A DNA stretch of 52,986 nt from CAYLSV01 sp964386435 (GCA_964386435.1 CAYLSV010000017.1:1-52986); one strand, 5' to 3'; counted from the first letter of the stretch, positions 42,813 to 52,420 are shown. A program made the numbers and translations. Notes: a model not told the origin generated them from the letters alone.

Positions 42813-43949
42813 TCAGCCGTACGCGGCGTCGCGGCGGCGGGTTCTTTGCAGCGCCGGGTCGGGGCGGTCGGTGATGTACTGGGGCATCTCAGGCTCGATG
42901 CCGGCGAGAAGCGTTTGCATCTTTTGACAGAACGCATCAAGCTCGCCGGTCGTCTTCACGCTCCGCCACGAGTTGCTCTGCCACAGAAACTGTTCGGCCG
43001 GCTGGGCGGTGCGGGGGAATGGGTGGCGGGTGTCGGGGCATTGAACGACGTGCTTGTGCGTCAGGCTGTCGTGCTTGCGCAGCGCCCGGCCGGCCATCTG
43101 GATCGTGGGCAGCTTGCCGCTGGGGCGGCAGAAAACGGTTTGCAGCGTCGGGCAGTCGAAGCCCTCGGCGAGCAGGAGCATGTTGATGAGCACGTCGAGC
43201 CGGCCGTGCTCGAAGTCGGCGAGTTGCCGCTCGCGGTCGGTTTTGGCCGTCACCACCTCGCTGCGGACGCCGCGGCCGGCGAGCACAGTTTGGGCGGTGG
43301 CGCACTGCTCGAGCGTGTGAAAGAACATCAGACTCTTGCCCCACTTCGTCGCCTCATCGGCATAAGCCGTGGCAACCCGGCGGGGCGACCAGTGATCGAG
43401 CGTGTAGTGGTGGTACGGGGCAAGGTAGCCGTCCTGAATCAGCCGGTGGATGCCGGCGTCCTTGATGACCTTCTCGAAGCAGAGCTTGACGCGGTCGGAG
43501 CGGAACGGCGTGGCCGAGAGGCCGAGGATGAGCTTGGGCTTGATGTGGCTGTGAAGGTTGGCCATCGAGAGGGCGCCGTCGTGCTGGGCCTCGTCGATGA
43601 CAAGCAGATCGGCCGGCGGCGGCTGCTTGTCGAACATGCTGATCGTGGTGAGGTCGACGCCGAACCCGCGATTGTTTTCCCGCTCCACCTGCCGCAGCAG
43701 GTTCCGCCGCATCGCACACCACCCCACCCGCAGCCCCGGCGTCGCCGCCTGCACCGCAGCGGCAACCGCCAACCCCATCACCGTCTTGCCACTGCCGGTC
43801 GGCGACTCCACCAACACGCTGCCAATGCCCTCGCCGAAATGCCCCAGCACCTTCGCGATAATCCGCTGCTGATACGCCCGCCCCTCAAACCCCACCGGCA
43901 ACCGCGCGGCGACGTCGGCAACGCGATCTTGGACGGGAGTCTCATCCAT
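42813..43949 (-). CDS. Superfamily 2 DEAD/DEAH-box helicase
   Basis: 378 residues: Walker A SPTGSGKT near 49-56, motif II DEAQ near 119-122, motif III SATPF, and motif VI QMAGRALR. It is short and lacks extra domains, similar to minimal restriction- or phage-type helicases (AYQQRIIAKVLGHF is a Q-motif-like start). DNA or RNA target unknown. The pairing with DUF932 suggests a mobile-element or defence-like module, by context only. The 245 bases upstream (43950-44194) show no further gene. Confidence 0.85.
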   Translation of the reverse strand: MDETPVQDRVADVAARLPVGFEGRAYQQRIIAKVLGHFGEGIGSVLVESPTGSGKTVMGLAVAAAVQAATPGLRVGWCAMRRNLLRQVERENNRGFGVDLTTISMFDKQPPPADLLVIDEAQHDGALSMANLHSHIKPKLILGLSATPFRSDRVKLCFEKVIKDAGIHRLIQDGYLAPYHHYTLDHWSPRRVATAYADEATKWGKSLMFFHTLEQCATAQTVLAGRGVRSEVVTAKTDRERQLADFEHGRLDVLINMLLLAEGFDCPTLQTVFCRPSGKLPTIQMAGRALRKHDSLTHKHVVQCPDTRHPFPRTAQPAEQFLWQSNSWRSVKTTGELDAFCQKMQTLLAGIEPEMPQYITDRPDPALQRTRRRDAAYG

Positions 43950-44194
43950 GAGAACAACAACCTAACGAACCCACGGCCAAGGTCAACCCAGATTCGCCAG
44001 AAAATCCGCCGGCGCGACGGCCGTTCACCCCTTGCTTCATGTTCTTCCAAGTCCCGCGAACCAATTCGTGGCCAAACCTCTGACGACCGGGTGTTGCTGC
44101 GTCTGCCCGTGACGCCCTGACGTGCAGCCTGTTAACCACCATCCGTCACACAGCCTGCGGCTCGCCGTTGGGCGCGATAAGCTGCCACCGCGCC

Positions 44195-46254
44195 ATGGAC
44201 TTCTTTGAGCATCAGGATCAGGCCCGTCGCACCTCCGGGTGGCTTGTGGCGTTGTTCGTCGTGGCCGTCATCGGCATCTTGTTGAGCATCAACGTGCTTG
44301 GGCTCATCCTTTACAACGGCGTGCTGCGGCCGGTGCCGAGTGAGCGGGACATCTCGTTCGGCGAACGCGGGCTTCAAATGCGTGAGACGCAACTGCAGCC
44401 GGTTGGCACGTTCGATGTGACGAACCCGGATTGGTACTCGCTGCCGGTAATGGGCATCGCGTCGCTGCTGGGCGTGGCCGTCATGGGCGAGCGGACGCTG
44501 AACAAGACACTGCAGCTTCGCGGCGGTGGCGAGGCGGTGGCGAGCATGCTCGGCGGCCGGCCGTTGGCGGATGACCCGCAGGACGCCAAGGGGCAGCAGT
44601 TGCGGAACGTGGTGGATGAGATGGCCATCGCGGCGGGGCTGCCGGCGCCGGGGGTGTGGGTGATGGAGGACGAGCCGGGCATCAACGCCTTCGCCGCCGG
44701 GCGGACGCCGGGCGACGCGGTTATCGGCGTCACCCGCGGCTGCCTGGAGAAGCTCGACCGCGACGAGCTGCAGGGCGTGATCGCCCACGAGTTCGCCCAC
44801 ATTCTCCACGGTGATATGCGGCTCAACGTCAAGCTCATCGGCGCGCTCGCCGGCATTCTGGGCATTGGCATGATCGGCATGGTCGTGCTGCGGAGCCTGG
44901 CATTCACCGGCGGCAGCAGCTACAGCCGCAGCCGCAAAGGTGATGACGGCCGGGCCGCGCTGGTCATCCTGCTGTTCGGCGTCGCCCTGACCGCCATCGG
45001 CTACATCGGGGCGCTGTGCGGCCGGCTGATTCAGTCGGGCATCAGCCGCCAGCGCGAGTACCTCGCCGACGCCGCGGCCGCCCAATTCACGCGGAACCCC
45101 GAAGGCCTCGCAAACGCCCTGAAGAAAATCGCCGGCTTCTCGCTGGGCGGCACCGTCCAGAACCACCACGCCGGCGAGACGGCTCATTTGTTCTTTGCCG
45201 AGGGGTTCGACTCGCCGCTGTTGCACTTCGCCGGCAACTGGTTCGGCACGCACCCGCCGATCGAGGAGCGGATCAAGCGGCTGGACCCCAGCTTCGACGG
45301 CCGCCTGCCCAAGCGGCCGGCGCGGCACGACCCGGAAACCAACTTCCCCGGCACCCGCAACGCCGTCGCCCGCCTCGACGCCGCCGCCGGCTCGCACCGG
45401 ACCCAAATGGCCGCCCCCGCGTTGGCCGGCAGTGTGGGGCAACTCGCCCCCGAGGGCGTGGCGTGGGCCGGGCAGTTCCTGGGTGACTTGCCGGCAGAAA
45501 TCAGCAACGCCGTGCATGATCCGTATGCGGCGCGGGCGGTGGTGCTGGCGCTGTTGCTCGATGACTCGCCCGACGCCGCGGCACGGCGGGGGCAGCTGGA
45601 GTTGATCGCCCGGTTCGAGACCGACCTCGCCCACCTGACCGACCGCCTGCTGCCGGCCGTCTCCCGCACCGGGCCGGAGGCGCGGCTGCCAATCGCCGAG
45701 CTGACGCTGCCGGCGCTGGCCCGGCTGAGCGCGGTGCAGGCGGCAAACTTGTGCCGCATGCTCCGCGAGGTGATCGAGAGCGACCGCCGGCTGACGATTG
45801 CCGAGTTCGCGCTCTACAACGTGATCCGCCGGCATTTGGCCGAGTGCGAGGACGAGCGGCCCNNNNNNNNNNGCCCGCGGCCGCCACCGTGCACGCCGTG
45901 CGGCCGCTGCTGGACCCGATCCGCGTGCTGCTCTCGGGCGTCGCCGCCGTCGCCGGCGATGAAGAGCGGCGGGCCATCGCCTACGTCAGCGGCATCAACC
46001 GTTTGAAGCTGAACGCCGAGGCCGCCGACATGGCCGACGTGCACCAACCGATCACCAACATCGGCGTCCCCCGCGTCGCCAAGGCCCTGGACCAGATCGA
46101 CCAGGCGAGCCTCGGCGTCAAGCGCCGCGTCCTCGACGCCGCCGCCCACGCCGCGGCCAGCGACGGCGTCCTGAACGTCCGCGAGCTCGATTTGCTCCGA
46201 GGCATCGCCGCCTCCCTCGGCCTCCCGCTGCCGCCGGTGGTGCAGCCGGCGTGA
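44195..46254 (+). CDS. M48-family metalloprotease with C-terminal TerB-like region (crosses an assembly gap)
   Basis: A membrane-bound zinc protease. From the ATG at 44195: two N-terminal membrane segments (LVALFVVAVIGILLSINVLG and about 85-105), then the HEFAH zinc motif at 198-202, further helices, and REYLADAAAAQF supplying the third ligand. The gap 45863-45872 follows codon 556. Sequence resumes in another displayed frame with a helical domain (RRVLDAAAHAAASDGVLNVR ELDLLRG) resembling TerB. If the gene is intact, the true gap must be 2 modulo 3 bases, so the 10 N is a placeholder. Ends against a REP-like element. Confidence 0.83.
45863..45872. other. Assembly gap (10 N placeholder) inside the M48 gene
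   Basis: Codons before it end exactly at 45862. After it, 382 bases remain to the stop, which is one more than a multiple of three, so the gap cannot really be ten bases if the gene is unbroken. Confidence 0.95.
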
Positions 46255-46263
46255 GCGAACACC

Positions 46264-46350
46264 GACCTGCGGCACGTGGTGCCGCGGCTATCGCAGCGGG
46301 CGCCTTTGTGTTGTGTGCGTGGTAGCTGCGGCACCACGTGCCGCAGGTCC
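46264..46350. repeat. REP/BIME-like inverted element (copy R6)
   Basis: GACCTGCGGCACGTGGTGCC on the left, GGCACCACGTGCCGCAGGTC on the right: the CACGTG-tipped subgroup. Inner shoulders GCGGCTATCGCAGCG and GTAGCTGCG. Between the convergent stops at 46254 and 46358. Confidence 0.85.
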
Positions 46351-46357
46351 GTTTTAG

Positions 46358-47341
46358 TCACCCGCGGATGCCGCGTTTGGCGAGGATGTCGGCGGCTTGT
46401 TGCTTCACGGCCGGATCGCGGGCGAGCTCGCGGAGGGCGGTGGCGGCTTGGCGGGCTTCCTTGGGTTCGGCGTCCTGAACAACGCTAAGCAGGAACGCCC
46501 CGGCGGCTTCGTCGCGGGCGGCGGCGGTGTTGTAGAGGAAGACGCCGGCCGACTCGGTGCCGCGGCACCTTGGCCACAGGGGCAGGGCGAGGTCGAGGCG
46601 GTTTGCTTCGGCCAGCGGCAGGACAGCCTCGGCGAGGCGGTCGGGTTGTTGCCGGGCGAGCCACCTCTCCACGAACGCCTCCGCCCACGGTTCGGCGAGT
46701 CGCAGCAACCCGCCGGCGGCTTCGGCGAGAACCATCGGCGCGTCGTGGTCGTCGATCAGCTTCGCCCGCAGCAGCAGCGACGCGGCGGGCTGGTTGGTGT
46801 GGCCGAGCGCCTGCGCGGCGGCCATGCGGGGTGTCGGGTCGTCCACGTACGTCGGCCCCTGCGGCGGGCAGTGGCGGGGCGGCTGGAACAGCAAGTCGGC
46901 GAGCAGCGGCATGATCCGGTTGTCGCCGAGCCGGGCGAGGGCCACCGCCGCCTCGCCCCGCAGCGGAGCGGCGACGTCGACGTACTTCGGGTCCCGGCCA
47001 CGCCAGTCCACCGTGCGGGCGGCTCGGTGCAGCACCTCGGCCGACTCCTGGCCGAGCAGGCCCATCACCCGGACGAGTTGCAGGCGGGCCGAGCCGTCAT
47101 AGTCGTCGTCCCGCGTCTCGCGATCGAGCAATCTCGTCAACGCCCCCGCCAGCGGCTCCCGCAGATCGCCCAGCGGCAGCCCGGCGGCGTGGCGGTCCTG
47201 CACCACCTCGGCGGCCTTGTTGATGATCAGCGTCGTGTTGGCCGCCAGCGCCGTCGTCAACTCCTTCGTCACGTCGGCGTCGACCTCGCGCAGGGCCGAG
47301 AGGGCGCGGAGCTTTTCGAGCGTCGGGTCGCGCTTGGGCAC
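46358..47341 (-). CDS. HEAT-repeat-like protein
   Basis: 327 residues from a GTG. No signal peptide. Repeated helical units such as RGEAAVALARLGDNRIMPLL, PRMAAAQALGHTNQPAASLL and PKEARQAATALRELARDPAV are typical of HEAT/PBS-lyase-type solenoids, usually protein-binding scaffolds. No catalytic motif seen. Divergent from the sulfatase gene by 53 bp. Confidence 0.75.
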   Translation of the reverse strand: MPKRDPTLEKLRALSALREVDADVTKELTTALAANTTLIINKAAEVVQDRHAAGLPLGDLREPLAGALTRLLDRETRDDDYDGSARLQLVRVMGLLGQESAEVLHRAARTVDWRGRDPKYVDVAAPLRGEAAVALARLGDNRIMPLLADLLFQPPRHCPPQGPTYVDDPTPRMAAAQALGHTNQPAASLLLRAKLIDDHDAPMVLAEAAGGLLRLAEPWAEAFVERWLARQQPDRLAEAVLPLAEANRLDLALPLWPRCRGTESAGVFLYNTAAARDEAAGAFLLSVVQDAEPKEARQAATALRELARDPAVKQQAADILAKRGIRG

Positions 47342-47394
47342 GCCACGAATCTAGCAGTCGTTCGTTCAGGCCGCGATGGGTTACGATCGCCGCG

Positions 47395-48780
47395 ATGCCC
47401 GACGCCGCGAACGTGTTGCTCATCCACGCGGACCAGCACCGGTTCGACTGCGTCGGGGCGAATCAGTCGGTTGTGCCTGCGGGGCCGGGGCGGCTCTTGA
47501 AGACGCCGAACCTGGATCGGCTGGCGACGGAGGGGACGAACTTTCGGCACGCGTACACGCCTTGCCCGGTGTGCACGCCGGCGCGGGCGTCGCTGGCGAC
47601 CGGCACCTGGCCCAGCCGGCACGGGGCGTGGGTCATCAAGCACTGCCAAGGCTACCGACCGGCCGACCCCAAGCTGCCGACGCTGTGGCAGCAGTTCGCC
47701 GACGCCGGCCACCGCGTGGCCCACGTCGGCAAGTACCACGGCGAAGTCGCCGGCGATCCTGTGGATCACGGGGCAACCACCTTTCTGCCGGAATGGAAGT
47801 ACGACAAGTGGCGGGCCGACCTCGGACTGCCCCGGCGGCCGCGGACCAACAACTCATGGGGCGAGGTCGATCCGCACGCCGACACCGACACGTGCCGGCT
47901 CGGCTGGGGAGCGACGCACGCCATCGGCGAGATCGAGGCGGCACGGCAGGAGAATCGGCCGTTCTTCGTGCGGTGGGATCCGAGCGAGCCGCACTTGCCG
48001 TGCATCGTGCCGGAGCCATGGGCGAGTCTGGTGAAGCCAAGCGAGGTGCCGCCGTGGCCGAGCTTTGGCGACGATCTCTCGACGAAGCCGATTTGCCAGC
48101 GGCTCTCGCAAAAGCGGTGGGGCTGTGACGGCTGGGCGTGGGAGGATTGGCAGCCGATTGTCGCCCGGTACCTCGGTGAGATCATGCTGCTGGATCACCA
48201 CGTCGGCCGGCTGCTGGACCGGCTGGACGCGCTGGGTGTCGCCGACGACACGTTGGTGATCTACACCGCCGACCACGGCGACTTCTGCGGCGGCCACGGC
48301 ATGGTCGACAAGCACTACTGCGGCTACGACGACATCCTCCGCGTCCCGCTGCTCGCCCGCGGCGGCGGCTTCGCGGCGGGGCGGGTGCGAGACGACTTCG
48401 TCAGCCACGAGATCGACCTCGCCACGACGCTGCTCGCCGTCAGTGGCATCGACGTGCCGGAGACGTTCGCCGGCCGGGATCTGCAGCGAGCCGACGAGCC
48501 GCGAAGCGACATCTTCAGCCAATACGGCGGCACGATGGAGGGCGTGGTCGATCAACGCTACCTGCGGGACGAGCGGTGGAAGTACGTCTACGGCCCGGTG
48601 ACCGGCGACGAGCTGTACGACCTGAAGAACGATCCGGCCGAGCTGCACAACGTGGTGGACGATTCGGCCCACGCCAACGAACTCGCCCGGCTACGCGGCC
48701 GGATGATGGCGTGGATGGCCGAGGTCGGCGACCAACTCAACGGTCCCGACTGGCGGTGGCCGGCGCGGGTGAGCCCGTGA
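47395..48780 (+). CDS. Sulfatase (formylglycine-dependent, type I)
   Basis: 461 residues. ADQHRFDCVG gives the N-terminal metal ligands. The formylglycine motif is CTPARAS (Cys 60), followed by TGTWPSRHG. Metal-binding TADHGDFCGGHGM and the C-terminal RDERWKYVYGP complete the family. No signal peptide, so it may be cytosolic or exported another way. It would hydrolyse sulfate esters, for example on polysaccharides. Maturation needs a formylglycine-generating enzyme or anSME, neither present here. Followed by a REP-like element. Confidence 0.9.
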   Translation: MPDAANVLLIHADQHRFDCVGANQSVVPAGPGRLLKTPNLDRLATEGTNFRHAYTPCPVCTPARASLATGTWPSRHGAWVIKHCQGYRPADPKLPTLWQQFADAGHRVAHVGKYHGEVAGDPVDHGATTFLPEWKYDKWRADLGLPRRPRTNNSWGEVDPHADTDTCRLGWGATHAIGEIEAARQENRPFFVRWDPSEPHLPCIVPEPWASLVKPSEVPPWPSFGDDLSTKPICQRLSQKRWGCDGWAWEDWQPIVARYLGEIMLLDHHVGRLLDRLDALGVADDTLVIYTADHGDFCGGHGMVDKHYCGYDDILRVPLLARGGGFAAGRVRDDFVSHEIDLATTLLAVSGIDVPETFAGRDLQRADEPRSDIFSQYGGTMEGVVDQRYLRDERWKYVYGPVTGDELYDLKNDPAELHNVVDDSAHANELARLRGRMMAWMAEVGDQLNGPDWRWPARVSP

Positions 48781-48813
48781 TGTCCGGCACAGAGTGCGAC
48801 TGCACCCTCGACA

Positions 48814-48921
48814 CGTAGCTGCGGGCTGACAGCCCGCAGTGGCGATGTTGTAAACCAAGAAGGCACTGAGTCGTCAATGGTCGTCGAGCGCCCCAACTGC
48901 GGGCTGTCAGCCCGCAGCTAC
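48814..48921. repeat. REP/BIME-like inverted element (copy R7)
   Basis: CGTAGCTGCGGGCTGACAGC CCGCAGT on the left and ACTGCGGGCTGTCAGCCCGC AGCTAC on the right. The tips (GGCTGACAGCC and GGCTGTCAGCC) remain palindromic. Between the convergent stops at 48780 and 48947. Confidence 0.85.
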
Positions 48922-48946
48922 ATGGCTCTCCCGGTGGTGGAGGTTT

Positions 48947-49528
48947 TCACTTCCGCGTGAAGCCGTAGAGGAAGCCGAGGATGCCGCCGATGGCGTTGGG
49001 CAGCACGCCAATGAACCACCCCTTGGCCACGCCGGCCTGCTCCTCGGCCCAGTCGCCGGCGCCGGTGAGGTTGGCGGTGAGCGTCGAGAAGTCGACGATC
49101 TGGAAGTACGACAACACCAGCACGCCCCCCGCGAGCAGGGCCGTCACCATGGCGGCGTACTTCACGAACGCCCGGAAGAAGATGCCAGCGATCAACCCGC
49201 CGGCCAGGCTCAGGCCGAAGCGGCCCAGCCACGGGCCGAAGCGGTCGAGCAGGCTGCGGCCGGTTTCCTTGGCCTTGTCGGCGAGCTCGGTCCGCTCCTC
49301 GGCATCGAGGAAGCCGACGCCGTTGGGCAAGGCGGCGGGGTCGAACGTTTCCAGACGGTCCTCAGCCGCCACCGCCTCGGGGGTCGGCTCGGCCGGGCCG
49401 TCGAGGCTCGGCAGCAGGAAGCCGCCGACTGCGATCAACGCGGCGATCACCAGCAACCCGAGCTTCTTCCCGCCCAACAAACTGTGCCAGCGGTCCCGCT
49501 TGCTGCGGCCTTGGGTGTCGTCGGTCAT
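48947..49528 (-). CDS. FUN14-like membrane protein
   Basis: 193 residues from the ATG at 49528. One membrane segment near 22-42, a charged linker to about 95, then a compact helical hairpin (GLSLAGGLIAGIFFRAFVKY, AAMVTALLAGGVLVLSYF) and a final segment (LPNAIGGILGFLYGFTRK). The Gly-rich hairpin and the ending resemble FUN14 domains of bacteria and mitochondria; I hold this at moderate confidence. The function in bacteria is unknown. Confidence 0.5.
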   Translation of the reverse strand: MTDDTQGRSKRDRWHSLLGGKKLGLLVIAALIAVGGFLLPSLDGPAEPTPEAVAAEDRLETFDPAALPNGVGFLDAEERTELADKAKETGRSLLDRFGPWLGRFGLSLAGGLIAGIFFRAFVKYAAMVTALLAGGVLVLSYFQIVDFSTLTANLTGAGDWAEEQAGVAKGWFIGVLPNAIGGILGFLYGFTRK

Positions 49529-49549
49529 GCCGACATGGTAACGGATGAG

Positions 49550-49606
49550 TTGGTTCTTTGTCCTTGGTCCCGAAGGACAAAGGACCAAGAACCAACAACA
49601 GATCAC
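49550..49606. repeat. Heptamer-word inverted repeat reaching the flgM stop
   Basis: Left words TTGGTTC, TTTGTCC, TTGGTCC; right words GAAGGAC, AAAGGAC, CAAGAAC, CAACAAC, AGATCAC. The last word overlaps the flgM stop (49603-49605). It fills the gap between flgM and the FUN14-like gene. It shares word style with the copy at 19361. Confidence 0.7.
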
Positions 49607-49881
49607 AACAGATCATCCAACAACCGCCCGGCGGCGATGTCGAGCTTGGCATCGGTTTCGTACGTGCCGTTGGCGATGGCCGCGCGGATGGCGGCGACTT
49701 TCTCCTGGCGGATGTCGGTCTGGCCCTTGAGCTTGGCCATCATCTTCGTGTGCAGCTCGTCGGCGCCGGACAACTCGACCTTTGCGGCCGGGTTGGCGTT
49801 CTGCGTCGCGGCGGTCGGCTGCTCGGCACGGGGGGCGATCGAGCGGAAGATCGGGGCGGCGGTGCGAATTCCTTGAATCAT
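49603..49881 (-). CDS. flgM: FlgM-family anti-sigma-28 factor
   Basis: 92 residues from the ATG at 49881 (MIQGIRTAAPIFRS). The C-terminal half has ADELHTKMMAKLKGQTDIRQ EKVAAIRAAIANGTYETDAK LDIAAGRLLDDLL; the RQEKVAAIRAAIANGTY block is the hallmark of FlgM, which holds the flagellar sigma factor FliA. No flagellar gene is adjacent. The last codons are shared with the heptamer-word repeat. Confidence 0.82.
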   Translation of the reverse strand: MIQGIRTAAPIFRSIAPRAEQPTAATQNANPAAKVELSGADELHTKMMAKLKGQTDIRQEKVAAIRAAIANGTYETDAKLDIAAGRLLDDLL

Positions 49882-50204
49882 GGGATTGCCTTTGAAGTTG
49901 GCCGAACCGAGGTTCGGCGCTGGCCGGGGCGACACATCCTTGTGCCGCCGTACGGCCGAATTGACTGCCGGGCGGTGGACGCATCCCTCACGTCGGTTCG
50001 CCGGGCGTTGGTTCATCGGGCGGCGTCGGGGGTCGGTCCCGATAATCGCCGTCCTGACAATTATGTCATCGGCGAGGCCGCTTCGTTTTCATCAGTGTGC
50101 CGCGCAAAAACGGCTTGAACCCGATCGCCCTTTCCAGTACTGGCAACGGCCACGCCCGGTAATCCCGCGCAGCTTCTGCCGCCGCCGGGGCGCAAAAACT
50201 GCCC
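49882..50204. promoter_or_regulatory. Intergenic region upstream of flgM
   Basis: 323 bases without a gene. It contains a 16-base palindrome CCGAACCGAGGTTCGG at 49902-49917, just before flgM (a leader hairpin or operator), and a dyad TGACA-ATTA-TGTCA at 50055-50068. No clear sigma-28 or sigma-54 promoter was seen. The glycosyltransferase stop is at the right edge. Confidence 0.4.
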
Positions 50205-50942
50205 TCACGCGCCGCCAGCGGCGTTATCCCGGTTTGCGGCGTTGTACTCTCGGACCAACCGCCCCACCGGCAGCCGCAGCCGCAGGGCGGCGAGAATCGC
50301 AAGATCGTGCAGGCCCTGCACCACGATTCCACGGTCAATGAACCGCCGGCTGCTGGTGATCGCCCGGCTGGGCAACAGCTTGAGCCGGCCGATTTGCCAC
50401 AGCTTTTCGCAAAGCCGCACGTCCTCGAGCACCGGCACGTCCGGCACGCCGTTGATCGCATCGAGGGCCGACGCGCGGACGAACAGGCCTTGATCGCCGA
50501 AGTGGATGCCGCTGAGGCGGCAGCGGCAGAGGTTGAGCAGGGTAATGGTCCGCAGCGCCCGCCGGCCGATGAAGCCGACGCCACGGGTGTCCAGCCGAGG
50601 TTGGAACGCGCCGCCGACGACGTTCGAGTCCGCCAGCGCCGCCTCGATGTCCGCCAGCGCCGTCCGCGGCGGCTTGGTGTCGGCGTGCAGCAGCCACAAC
50701 ACCTCGGGCTCCAACCGCCGCCGGGCGACCTCGATTCCCGCCCGCAGCGCTCCGCCCCGGCCGCGAGCCGGATCACTCGCCACCACGATTGCCCCTGCCG
50801 CGACATCAGCGGTACCGTCGGTCGAACCGTTGTCCACCACGACCACGTGGTCCATCGACACCCCAAGCTCACGCAACCGCCCCAGCGCCAGCGGCAGCGT
50901 GGCGGCCTCATTGCGGGCTGGAATGACGACGGCGAGCTTCAT
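50205..50942 (-). CDS. Family 2 glycosyltransferase (TIGR04283-like)
   Basis: 245 residues, GT-A fold: VVIPARNEAATLPLAL at the start, VVVDNGSTDGTADVA, WLLHADTKPPRTAL (DxD-like metal region), FGDQGLFVRASALDAI and VLEDVRLCEKLWQ. The HADTxPP plus GDQGxF pattern is typical of the TIGR04283 group, some members of which are linked to arsenosugar or related pathways, but no such neighbours are here. No membrane anchor. The substrate is not predictable. Confidence 0.85.
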   Translation of the reverse strand: MKLAVVIPARNEAATLPLALGRLRELGVSMDHVVVVDNGSTDGTADVAAGAIVVASDPARGRGGALRAGIEVARRRLEPEVLWLLHADTKPPRTALADIEAALADSNVVGGAFQPRLDTRGVGFIGRRALRTITLLNLCRCRLSGIHFGDQGLFVRASALDAINGVPDVPVLEDVRLCEKLWQIGRLKLLPSRAITSSRRFIDRGIVVQGLHDLAILAALRLRLPVGRLVREYNAANRDNAAGGA

Positions 50943-50987
50943 CGAAGGCTACTCACTCCACGCTCTGGCGGACAACCCCCGAGGACG

Positions 50988-51075
50988 TGGGTAGCTGCGG
51001 CTCAGCGAGCCGCAGTCCGGAACGCGGATTCTACGTGCCCGCCGGACTGCGACTCGCCGAGTCGCAGCTACCCCA
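50988..51075. repeat. REP/BIME-like inverted element (copy R8)
   Basis: TGGGTAGCTGCGGCTCAGCG AGCCGCAGTCC on the left, GGACTGCGACTCGCCGAGTC GCAGCTACCCCA on the right. The stems stay paired although the two tips differ (GGCTCAGCGAGCC and GACTCGCCGAGTC). Between the glycosyltransferase start and the DUF547 stop. Confidence 0.85.
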
Positions 51076-51099
51076 GATTGCGGAACAACTGAGAAGGTT

Positions 51100-51900
51100 C
51101 TACCGATTCGCATTCGCCGCGCTGTTGATCGTCCAGTCGTAGCCTTGGAACTCCTCCTCGCCCGCCGCCAGCGCGGCGAGGGCGGCCTCGCGGCGCGGGT
51201 CGCCTTCGGGCACGTACCGCCGCACGACGCCCGCCAGACCGCCGACCTCGTCGAAGTCGTCGCGGTACCACGCGAAGATCCGGCTGAACCGCACGGTGCC
51301 GTCATCGTCCACCGCCAAGGCGTCCGGCTGCGCGAGCCACCGCCGGCCCAGCTCGTCGAGCTGCTCGTCGAGCCGATCGCCGACGAACGGCTCGTCCAGG
51401 AGCGGCGGGCAGCTCATCGCCCCGCAGATCAGGGCGTAGTGGATCCGCGAGTCGTCGAACTCCCGGCGGATCAGCCTTTGTTCGAGGCTGTCCATGCTGA
51501 TGGTGCGGCCGTCGTAGGCGAAGTCCTGGAAGAACCACGTCAGCCAGCCGACCGAGGCGTCGGGCGAGGCGGTGGCGGCCCCGTTGTCGAGCCACTTCTT
51601 GAGCATGAACGCGTTGTAGGCGTTCAGGTGATACGCGAGCCGATCATCGGCCGTGACGAACGGCCCCGGCGTCGCCTTCGGCCCAAACCGGGCGAGGGCG
51701 TCGAGGTAGAGGTTCAGCTCGTCCTCCTTCGCCTCGACGGCCGCGTAATCGACCAGCCCTTCCTCGCCCCGGACGCTCGCCGCCAGCACCTCGGCCCACG
51801 GCGCGTCGTCGTAGGCGGAGAGCTGCCGATCCTCGGGCACGTCCACCCGCGTGGCACAACCGGCGATCAAGAACAAACACAGCAGCAACAACAAAGGCAT
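51100..51900 (-). CDS. DUF547 lipoprotein
   Basis: 266 residues from the ATG at 51900 (a GTG two codons earlier is possible). MPLLLLLCLFLIAGC is a lipoprotein signal with Cys 15. The DUF547 domain follows: LVDYAAVEA near the start, AYHLNAYNAFMLKKWLDNG, then IHYALICGAMSCPPL. DUF547 proteins have a Cys/His/Asn-bearing core of unknown activity; all segments appear intact. Upstream lies the truncated transposase gene. Confidence 0.87.
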   Translation of the reverse strand: MPLLLLLCLFLIAGCATRVDVPEDRQLSAYDDAPWAEVLAASVRGEEGLVDYAAVEAKEDELNLYLDALARFGPKATPGPFVTADDRLAYHLNAYNAFMLKKWLDNGAATASPDASVGWLTWFFQDFAYDGRTISMDSLEQRLIRREFDDSRIHYALICGAMSCPPLLDEPFVGDRLDEQLDELGRRWLAQPDALAVDDDGTVRFSRIFAWYRDDFDEVGGLAGVVRRYVPEGDPRREAALAALAAGEEEFQGYDWTINSAANANR

Positions 51901-51934
51901 CGCCACAGCGTAGTCAGAGCGTCACGCAACTTGA

Positions 51935-51960
51935 GAGAAGCCGAGGGGAGAGCGCAGCGG
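51935..51960. repeat. Partial relative of the 6536-6622 palindrome
   Basis: GAAGCCGAGGGGAGAGCGCA GCG resembles GAAGCCGAGGGGTGAGCGGA GCG near 6588-6610. Single arm, between the transposase stop and the DUF547 start. Confidence 0.4.
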
Positions 51961-52388
51961 CTGTCTTGGAAGTCAAGCGGGTTGGGGTGCGGATTGAGTG
52001 TCATAACGCCACGGCTTTCCGCTCCTGGCGATGGCGTTGAGGATGGTTAGCAGCTTGCGGATGCAGGCGACGATCACGACGTTGTGGGCTTTGCCCGCCG
52101 CCTTGAGACGCTGGCTGAAGGCCTGGATCAGGGGGTTGAAACGCGTGGCGACGAAGGCGGCCATGTAGAGCGTCGTCCGCACCTGCGACCTGCCGCCGAA
52201 GACGTGCCGCTGGCCGCTCTTCTTGCCCGAGTCGCGGGCCAGCGGCGCGACGCCGACGAGCTTGGCGATCTGGCCGCGGCCGAGTCGCCCGAGCTCCGGC
52301 AGCTGGCCGACGAGCATCCGCGCCGTCGCCTCGCCCACCCCCGGCACGCTCTTGAAGAGCTTTGCCCGCCTCGACCACTCGTCGCTCC

Positions 52389-52420
52389 GGTCGATGTGGC
52401 GGTCGATGTGGCGGTCGATC
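52389..52420. repeat. 12-bp tandem duplication in the transposase gene
   Basis: GTCGATGTGGCG twice plus a partial copy, encoding the repeated DRHI unit in the linker of the transposase. Confidence 0.8.

Noticed and set aside
41432..44120. Long plus-strand open frames opposite DUF932 and the helicase
   Set aside because: The minus strand has helicase motifs and a DUF932 core; the plus frames have none.
49882..50060. Sigma-28 promoter before flgM
   Set aside because: No TAAA plus GCCGATAA pair with the right spacing was seen; a lone GCCGATGA lacks the -35 partner.
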